Positions 1 through 3,802 of a DNA stretch of 5,074 nucleotides are shown piece by piece. The notes under the pieces were generated by a model that was not told where the DNA came from, did no database searches, and saw only the letters and a list, made by a program, of their open reading frames with translations. Source of the DNA: SZAS-79 sp038329645 (GTDB lineage Bacteria > Pseudomonadota > Gammaproteobacteria > Burkholderiales > SG8-39); NCBI GenBank assembly GCA_038329645.1, contig JBBQNG010000308.1, positions 1 through 5,074 of the forward strand, in the 5' to 3' direction. The translations under genes were made by a program, and so were the position numbers. Position 1 is the stretch's first letter, and the number at the start of each line of letters is the position of its first letter.

Positions 1-164
1 TCGCCGTGGATGAGCGCGCCGGTGGTGACCATCTCCGTGTAGAGCATCGCGCGCGGGCTCACCTGGCGCAGGAAATAGCGGCAGTGCCGGTCGGTCCAGT
101 CCATCATGGGGGCCGCGCAGAGGCGGTGTGCCGGCGGGGAACTGCTGCGTGTCGATCCGTTCAT
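1..164 (-). CDS. dusA: tRNA-dihydrouridine synthase A, N-terminal part (runs off left edge)
   Basis: Reading the minus strand from ATG at 164-162 gives 54 codons that continue past the left edge. DusA enzymes are FMN- and NADPH-dependent and reduce uridines 20/20a in the D-loop of tRNA in the cytoplasm. Residues 17-34 (A-A-P-M-M-D-W-T-D-R-H-C-R-Y-F-L-R-Q) match the first strand and FMN-contacting segment of DusA, and residues 42-54 (Y-T-E-M-V-T-T-G-A-L-I-H-G) match the second conserved block. Both closely resemble the E. coli protein as I remember it. The chosen ATG leaves a polar 15-residue lead before the conserved core, which is normal for the family. There is only a weak GGGA ribosome site, 2 nt from the ATG, and no in-frame start lies just upstream. 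The gene is divergent from the receiver gene. The catalytic cysteine and tRNA-binding C-terminal domain lie outside the window. Confidence 0.93.
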   Translation of the reverse strand, partial: MNGSTRSSSPPAHRLCAAPMMDWTDRHCRYFLRQVSPRAMLYTEMVTTGALIHG

Positions 165-171
165 TGTCCCG

Positions 172-177
172 ATTATC
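172..177 (-). promoter_or_regulatory. possible -10 element for dusA
   Basis: On the minus strand these bases read GATAAT, a 5/6 match to the sigma70 -10 consensus, ending 7 nt before the dusA ATG. No recognisable -35 lies 16-18 nt upstream, where the sequence is C-rich. If the element is used, the transcript would begin at or almost at the start codon, giving a nearly leaderless mRNA. This is inference from one hexamer. The rest of the 103-bp divergent gap (165-267) shows no other clear promoter or operator. Confidence 0.25.
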
Positions 178-267
178 CGGCAAACGGCGCGAGCGGGGCT
201 GTGTGCGCTGCCCGGCAGACCCGCCCGCCATGCTGGGCCACCCTCTGGTATCCACGGGGGAAAGGCA

Positions 268-684
268 ATGCCTGCAGCACCGCTCCGCATTCTGATAGTC
301 GAAGACAACGAGGACCTGGGCGCCTCGCTCAAGCTGACGCTCGACAGCATGGGCTACGACGTCCACATCGCCATCGACGGTGTAAAGGCGGTGCAGGCCG
401 CGGCCGACCTGCTGCCCGACGTCATCCTGATGGACATCGGCCTGCCGTTCCTGAACGGCTACGACGCGACCGGCCAGATCCGTGCGCAGCCGGGTGGCCG
501 TTCGATCGTGATCGTCGCGCTTACCGCGTGGGACCGCGACACCGACGTCAAGCTCTCGATCCGGGCGGGGATGGATCATCACCTCGCCAAGCCGGTAAAC
601 ATGGCTGCACTGTCCGCGATTATCGATTCGGCTGTGCGGCGCAAGGAGGAGCGCACCGTGAGCGCCGGTACTCCAGTAGGGTAG
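268..684 (+). CDS. stand-alone CheY-like response regulator receiver
   Basis: This 138-residue protein is a single receiver domain with no output domain. Residues 6-11 form the first beta strand, followed by the acidic pair E12-D13. D56, in I-L-M-D-I-G-L-P, is the expected phospho-acceptor. T86, in A-L-T-A-W, and K108-P109, in H-H-L-A-K-P-V-N, complete the conserved receiver set, so phosphorylation chemistry should be intact. The ATG at 268 is chosen because the Shine-Dalgarno stretch GGGGGAAAGG at 256-265 precedes it closely and the receiver fold begins five residues later. An in-frame start at 106 would only add sequence antisense to dusA. Single-domain regulators act through protein-protein contact, either on the flagellar switch or as phosphate shuttles in hybrid-kinase relays. 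The sequence around W88 resembles receivers of hybrid histidine kinases more than classical CheY. No kinase or chemotaxis gene is next to it, so its partner is unknown. Confidence 0.9.
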   Translation: MPAAPLRILIVEDNEDLGASLKLTLDSMGYDVHIAIDGVKAVQAAADLLPDVILMDIGLPFLNGYDATGQIRAQPGGRSIVIVALTAWDRDTDVKLSIRAGMDHHLAKPVNMAALSAIIDSAVRRKEERTVSAGTPVG

Positions 685-696
685 ACGCGAAGTAGC

Positions 697-710
697 GTGC
701 GTTAACGCAC
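697..710. repeat. perfect 14-bp palindrome (GTGCGTTAACGCAC)
   Basis: The 14 bases are an exact inverted repeat centred on TTAA, beginning 13 nt after the receiver stop codon and 115 nt before the protease ATG. As RNA it could form a 5-bp stem with a UUAA loop, but no T-run follows, so it does not look like an intrinsic terminator. Its symmetry and its place in an approximately 50% GC intergenic stretch suit a binding site for a dimeric DNA-binding protein. I do not recognise the regulator. The palindrome is seen; the regulatory role is inferred. Confidence 0.5.
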
Positions 711-731
711 AGAAGATGAGCAAATCGACAG

Positions 732-758
732 GCACTCTGTACGATGGCATCAGAGTGC
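732..758. repeat. inverted repeat with 8-bp arms upstream of the M48 protease gene
   Basis: The arms GCACTCTG (732-739) and CAGAGTGC (751-758) are exact reverse complements separated by 11 nt. Transcribed, they would form an 8-bp hairpin with an 11-nt loop. No T-tract follows, which argues against an intrinsic terminator. The repeat lies 66 nt before the protease ATG, so it could be an operator or an mRNA leader structure. It is a separate sequence from the 14-bp palindrome 21 nt upstream and the arms do not match that element. The rest of 685-824 shows no convincing promoter hexamers. Confidence 0.45.
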
Positions 759-802
759 ATGCCGGAAAACCGAAATACTCAATCACGCGCTTCAAATTGC
801 GC

Positions 803-810
803 AAAGGTGA
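803..810 (+). promoter_or_regulatory. Shine-Dalgarno-like AAAGGTGA that may favour a GTG start
   Basis: AAAGGTGA is the only purine-rich ribosome-site candidate before the protease. It lies 5 nt before the in-frame GTG at 816 but 14 nt before ATG 825. Spacing therefore favours GTG 816, while signal-peptide appearance and codon preference favour ATG 825. The mature lipoprotein is the same either way. Confidence 0.4.
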
Positions 811-824
811 CAAGCGTGTCTTCC

Positions 825-1637
825 ATGAAAATCGTGACTGCAACGTTGCTGTGTCTTTCTTCGCTTGCACTGCTTTCCGGCTGCGAAACCACGACCTCGG
901 GTGGTGTCGTGGGCGCCAATCGGAAGCAACTCCTGCTTGTTCCGTCGCAGGAACTGAACCAAATGTCCGCCCAGGCCTATGCAAAGCTCAAGGCCGACGC
1001 CGCTGCCCAGGGCACCCTTAACCAGGACCATGGCCTGTTGCAGCGAGTGAGCGCGATTGCCCAACGCCTGGAACCGCAGACCCGGGTTTTCCGGCCCGAC
1101 GCTCCCGGTTGGAATTGGGAAGTCAACGTGATTACCAACAACCAGATCAATGCGTTTTGCATGCCTGGCGGAAAGATCATGGTCTACACCGGGATCGCCA
1201 ATAATCTCCACCTGAGCGACGATGAACTCGCCGTGGTCATCGGGCATGAGATTGCGCACGCGTTGCGCGAGCATTCGCGCGAACAGGTGTCGCAGGCTGC
1301 GGCCGCGCAGACGGCAATTGGCCTGGGCAGCGCGCTGCTCGGCCTGGGGCAGGGCTCGGCCCAGCTTGCCAACGCTGGCTACGGCGCCCTCATCGCCCCC
1401 CGCTTCAGCCGCACCGACGAGAACGAAGCCGACCGGATAGGATTGGAACTCGTGGCGCGAGCGGGTTACGATCCGCATGCCGGAGTGACTCTGTGGCAGA
1501 AGATGATCGCTGCCAACAAGGGCTCGCACGCGCCTGCGTTCCTCAGCAGCCATCCAACGGATGAAAGCCGTGTTCAGACGATCCAGGCACTGCTGCCTTC
1601 GGTGACGCCACTTTATCAGAGTGCGCGGCGGCGCTAG
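825..1637 (+). CDS. M48-family zinc metalloprotease, predicted envelope lipoprotein (LoiP/YggG-like)
   Basis: The predicted 270-residue protein starts with a lipoprotein signal: K2, a hydrophobic core, then lipobox L-L-S-G-C with C20 as the lipidated residue. The peptidase motif is H141-E-I-A-H145, preceded by A-V-V-I-G. A glycine- and alanine-rich hydrophobic stretch (about 162-190) follows. The third zinc ligand is probably E201 in E-N-E-A-D-R-I-G, and S-S-H-P-T-D-E-S-R (241-249) is the typical C-terminal M48 signature. All catalytic residues are present. Relatives such as E. coli LoiP are outer-membrane lipoproteins that degrade misfolded envelope proteins; the exact substrate here is unknown. 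Start choice: ATG 825 gives the cleanest signal peptide, but its nearest Shine-Dalgarno-like sequence, AAAGGTGA (803-810), is too distant. GTG 816, in frame, sits 5 nt after that sequence and adds only three residues. An in-frame ATG at 744 would bury the signal peptide and is unlikely. The stop overlaps the convergent gene's stop. Confidence 0.9.
   Translation: MKIVTATLLCLSSLALLSGCETTTSGGVVGANRKQLLLVPSQELNQMSAQAYAKLKADAAAQGTLNQDHGLLQRVSAIAQRLEPQTRVFRPDAPGWNWEVNVITNNQINAFCMPGGKIMVYTGIANNLHLSDDELAVVIGHEIAHALREHSREQVSQAAAAQTAIGLGSALLGLGQGSAQLANAGYGALIAPRFSRTDENEADRIGLELVARAGYDPHAGVTLWQKMIAANKGSHAPAFLSSHPTDESRVQTIQALLPSVTPLYQSARRR
1634..1637. other. shared CTAG holding both stop codons of a convergent gene pair
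   Basis: The self-complementary CTAG contains the protease TAG (1635-1637) on the plus strand and the reductase TAG (1636-1634) on the minus strand. The genes therefore overlap tail to tail by 4 bp, with no intergenic space and no room for an intrinsic terminator between them. Transcription from either side must read at least into the 3' end of the other gene. Confidence 0.95.
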
Positions 1638-2617
1638 TTGTATTGTCCGGTGCTCCCTGCGCGCACGCGCACCAGCCCCAGGAGGCTCTGCGTAAAAGGC
1701 GCAGGCACGCCGGCCTGCCTCGCAATATCGAGTGTGCCCGTAAGCAGCCCGTCGATCTCCAGCGGCTTGCCGGCTTCCATGTCCTGCAGCATCGAGGTCT
1801 TGAAGGCGCCGAGCACGCGCGCCATGTCGATGCGCGCCTCGGGGTCGATGTCGGCATCGACGCCCACCGCGCGGCCGATCGCCAGCACCTCGCGCATCAC
1901 GGCGACCATGTAGCCTTTCATCAAGGGGTCGTCGATCATGCGGTCGGCCGTGGCAAGCGTCAGGGCGGACACCGGGTTGAAGCTCACGTTGCCCAGCAGC
2001 TTGACCCAGAAATCCTTTTCGATGAACCCGCTCGTGATGGTCTCGAATCCCGCCGCGGCGAAGGCTTCCGCGATGCGTTTCGTGCGCGCGGTGTTGTTGC
2101 CGCCGGGCTCGCCGACGATGAGCTTCTTGCCCATGTTGTGGCTGACCAGGCCGGGCTCCGGTACCGACGCGGCGCAATGGATGACGCAGCCGACGATGCG
2201 CTTCGTTGGCATGGCGGCAGCGAGCTTTCCGACAGGATCGAGGCTTTCGAGGCGCAGCTTGCCGCCGCCGTAGGCCAGCTTGTCGAAGAACCACCAGGGC
2301 ACGCCGTTCATCGCCGTGACGATCGTCGTTTCCGGGCCGAGCAGGGGGCCGATCGTGCGCGCCACCTCGGGCAGGCTCTGCGCCTTGACTGTCACGACGA
2401 CGTAGTCCTGCACACCGAGCTTCGCGGGATCGCTGTCGGCGTGCGGATGCGTGGTGAGGATTTCGCCGGTGGCATTGGTGCGGATTCGTAGTCCCTTCGA
2501 GCGGATCGCTTCCAGGTTCGCGCCGCGCGCGACCAGCGAAACTTCGTGGCCGCCCTTTTCCAGCCAGCCGGCCATTACGCCGCCGACGGCGCCCGCGCCG
2601 AAAATGCAGATCTTCAT
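1634..2617 (-). CDS. 2-dehydropantoate 2-reductase family protein (ketopantoate reductase, PanE/ApbA fold)
   Basis: The 327-residue minus-strand protein begins with a Rossmann motif, G7-A-G-A-V-G-G, followed by the R31-containing end of beta 2 typical of NADPH binding. V-V-V-T-V-K78 and A-M-N104-G-V follow, as in ketopantoate reductases. In the C-terminal domain, W204-V-K206 with N210 and N214 aligns with the catalytic lysine/asparagine helix, and S275...E287-I-D matches the conserved S...E-I-D segment that contributes the acidic residue. Canonical PanE reduces 2-dehydropantoate to pantoate in pantothenate and CoA synthesis. This family also holds paralogues of unknown substrate, and the P107-W-W-F-F run after the N104 motif marks a subgroup I cannot assign confidently to pantoate, so I give no gene symbol. 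No panB or panC lies nearby. ATG 2617 starts directly at the first beta strand; no strong Shine-Dalgarno precedes it. The open frame extends upstream, antisense to msrA, without homology, so the longer start is rejected. Confidence 0.88.
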   Translation of the reverse strand: MKICIFGAGAVGGVMAGWLEKGGHEVSLVARGANLEAIRSKGLRIRTNATGEILTTHPHADSDPAKLGVQDYVVVTVKAQSLPEVARTIGPLLGPETTIVTAMNGVPWWFFDKLAYGGGKLRLESLDPVGKLAAAMPTKRIVGCVIHCAASVPEPGLVSHNMGKKLIVGEPGGNNTARTKRIAEAFAAAGFETITSGFIEKDFWVKLLGNVSFNPVSALTLATADRMIDDPLMKGYMVAVMREVLAIGRAVGVDADIDPEARIDMARVLGAFKTSMLQDMEAGKPLEIDGLLTGTLDIARQAGVPAPFTQSLLGLVRVRAGSTGQYN

Positions 2618-2627
2618 CGTCAAACCG

Positions 2628-2654
2628 TTGTCATAGGGGGAGGTGCGGTATTCT
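2628..2654 (+). promoter_or_regulatory. weak sigma70-like promoter for msrA-hslR
   Basis: TTGTCA at 2628-2633 matches 5/6 of the -35 consensus, and TATTCT at 2649-2654 matches 4/6 of the -10. The 15-nt spacer is shorter than the optimal 17. The pair sits in the 60-bp divergent gap between the reductase and msrA starts, and would give a leader of roughly 15-20 nt before the msrA ATG. Inference only. I see no equally good promoter for the reductase on the other strand. Confidence 0.35.
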
Positions 2655-2677
2655 AAGCGGTCAACTGGAGGTGCCCC

Positions 2678-3358
2678 ATGTTCGGATTCGCCAAGAAAGT
2701 CAGCCAGCTCCTTTCCGCGGAAAGCACGCTGCCCGGGCGCAAGGACAAGATGCCTGTCCCCCCGAAGCACCTCGTCAAGGGGAACCCCATGACGCCGCCT
2801 TTCCCCGCGGGCATGGAAAGCGTGCAGTTCGGCATGGGCTGCTTCTGGGGCGCGGAGCGGATCTTCTGGCAGTTGCCGGGCGTGTGGACCACGGCGGTGG
2901 GCTATTCGGGCGGTGCCACACCGAACCCCACCTACGAGGAAGTGTGCAGCGGCCGCACCAACCATACCGAGGCGGTGCTGGTCGTTTTCGACCCGAAGAT
3001 CATTTCGCGCGAAGAACTGTTCAAGGTGTTCTGGGAAAGCCACGACCCGACGCAGGGCATGCGCCAGGGCAACGACCAGGGCTCGCAATATCGCTCCGCG
3101 CTGTACACGTATGGCGACGAGCAGATGAAGGCCGCGCTGGCGACGCGCGATGCGTTCCAGGCGGCGCTGGACAAGCGCGGCTACGGCAAGATCACCACCG
3201 AGATCGAGCCTGCGCCCGAGTTTTTTTACGCCGAGGACTATCACCAGCAGTACCTGGGCAAGAACCCGAACGGCTATTGCGGCCTCGGCGGCACGGGCGT
3301 GACCTGTCCCGTGGGACTCAATGCAGGACTCGATGCGGGAGTACTTGCCAAGGCGTGA
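2678..3358 (+). CDS. msrA: peptide-methionine (S)-S-oxide reductase MsrA
   Basis: This 226-residue protein reduces methionine-S-sulfoxide in proteins and free methionine, with thioredoxin restoring the enzyme. C55 in G-C-F-W-G-A-E60 is the catalytic cysteine, with E60 in the usual place. C201 and C210 in G-Y-C-G-L-G-G-T-G-V-T-C-P are the recycling cysteines. The middle carries the family blocks G-Y-S-G-G (75-79), N-P-T-Y (83-86), H-D-P-T-Q (122-126), G-N-D-Q-G-S-Q-Y-R-S (131-140) and Y-A-E-D-Y-H-Q-Q-Y-L (184-193). The N-terminal 45 residues (F-A-K-K...L-P-G-R...) parallel the extension of E. coli MsrA, supporting this ATG. GGAGG at 2667-2671 lies 6 nt upstream. The recycling cysteines are nine positions apart, a spacing I recall from bovine MsrA rather than the eight of E. 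coli. No signal peptide is evident, so it is cytoplasmic. It overlaps hslR by GTGA and is probably co-transcribed with it. Confidence 0.96.
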   Translation: MFGFAKKVSQLLSAESTLPGRKDKMPVPPKHLVKGNPMTPPFPAGMESVQFGMGCFWGAERIFWQLPGVWTTAVGYSGGATPNPTYEEVCSGRTNHTEAVLVVFDPKIISREELFKVFWESHDPTQGMRQGNDQGSQYRSALYTYGDEQMKAALATRDAFQAALDKRGYGKITTEIEPAPEFFYAEDYHQQYLGKNPNGYCGLGGTGVTCPVGLNAGLDAGVLAKA

Positions 3359-3729
3359 GCGTCCGCATCGACAAGTGGCTCTGGGCCGCGCGATTCTTCA
3401 AGACCCGCAGCCTCGCGCAGGCCGCAGTCGAATACGGCAGGGTGACGCTCGACGGCGAGCGCTTGAAACCCTCGAAAGAGGTCAGGGTCGCCGATCGACT
3501 GGCGGTCCGAATCGGCGACAGCGTGCGGGAAATCACGGTCGACGGCCTCTCCGACAAACGAGGCTCTGCGATCGTGGCGGCCGGCCTCTACTCCGAAAGC
3601 GAAGAAAGCCGCCTGAAACGCGCGGCGCAGGCCGAAAACCGCCGCCTGAACACGGAACCGGCGCTGGGCCTGCAGGGACGCCCCACCAAACGTGACAGGC
3701 GTTCGATCGCGAAGCTGCGCGGGTACTGA
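3355..3729 (+). CDS. hslR: Hsp15 / S4-domain RNA-binding heat shock protein
   Basis: The 124-residue protein starts at GTG 3355, overlapping the msrA stop by 4 bp (GTGA), which suggests translational coupling; the nearest purine run, GGGAG at 3337-3341, is rather distant. Residues 3-52 form an S4 RNA-binding domain, beginning V-R-I-D-K-W-L-W-A-A-R-F-F-K-T-R, closely like E. coli Hsp15, and including K38-P-S-K41. The basic tail (about 86-124, with R-P-T-K-R-D-R-R) matches the family's C-terminal helix. E. coli Hsp15 binds free 50S subunits that carry a nascent chain on peptidyl-tRNA and helps recycle them after heat stress; the same cytoplasmic role is inferred here. It is slightly shorter than the E. 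coli protein (133 residues), mainly at the N-terminus. No in-frame ATG lies upstream within the end of msrA. Pairing with msrA puts methionine repair and stalled-ribosome rescue under one promoter. Confidence 0.93.
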   Translation: MSVRIDKWLWAARFFKTRSLAQAAVEYGRVTLDGERLKPSKEVRVADRLAVRIGDSVREITVDGLSDKRGSAIVAAGLYSESEESRLKRAAQAENRRLNTEPALGLQGRPTKRDRRSIAKLRGY

Positions 3730-3745
3730 AAAAGGCTGAAAAACC
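3726..3745 (+). repeat. imperfect 10-bp tandem repeat at the end of hslR
   Basis: CTGAAAAAGG (3726-3735) is followed directly by CTGAAAAACC (3736-3745), identical at 8 of 10 positions. The first unit contains the hslR stop codon. The A-rich stretch lies just upstream of the typA promoter and could act like a weak UP element or be chance. AGG/CCT around the second unit would pair only 3 bp, so this is not a terminator hairpin. Confidence 0.4.
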
Positions 3746-3775
3746 TGTCCGTTCAGGGGCCTGCGCTGATACAAT
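3746..3775 (+). promoter_or_regulatory. extended -10 promoter for typA
   Basis: TACAAT at 3770-3775 matches 5/6 of the -10 consensus and is preceded by TG at 3767-3768 plus one base, forming an extended -10. The best -35 candidates (around 3745-3751, TGTCCG region) are poor, which is acceptable for extended -10 promoters. TGCGC occurs on both sides of the element (3762-3766 and 3775-3779). A start near 3782 would give a leader of about 20 nt to the typA ATG. This implies typA can be expressed independently of msrA-hslR. Confidence 0.55.
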
Positions 3776-3802
3776 GCGCCCCCTTTCCGTTGGATTTCCG
3801 CG

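Noticed and set aside
106..267. Longer N-terminus for the receiver protein
   Set aside because: It would run antisense to dusA. The receiver fold and a strong ribosome site both point to the ATG at 268.
697..758. Intrinsic terminator for the receiver gene made from the palindrome or the inverted repeat
   Set aside because: Neither stem is followed by a run of T bases, so the defining feature is missing.
716..1021. 101-codon plus-strand frame starting before the protease (M-S-K-S-T-G...)
   Set aside because: About two thirds overlaps the protease in another frame, there is no proper ribosome site, and the tail has the look of a shadow frame. The first 36 codons cannot be completely excluded as a leader peptide, but nothing supports one.
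1702..1719. GCAGGC/GCCTGC inverted repeat near the convergent gene ends
   Set aside because: It falls within reductase codons in a GC-rich gene, has short 6-bp arms and no T-tract; chance is the simpler explanation.
792..2294. 500-codon open frame on the minus strand across the protease and the reductase
   Set aside because: It is antisense to the protease and out of frame with the real reductase gene; the translation is rich in Arg, Ala and Gly with no recognisable domain. Long spurious frames are expected in GC-rich DNA.
2618..3244. Upstream extension of the reductase frame by about 209 codons, antisense to msrA
   Set aside because: The Rossmann fold begins exactly at the ATG at 2617. The extension has no recognisable domain and lies opposite a well-supported msrA.
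3744..3763. CCTG/CAGG pairing between hslR and typA as a terminator
   Set aside because: The stem is only 4 bp and no T-run follows; the stretch is better explained as typA promoter sequence.
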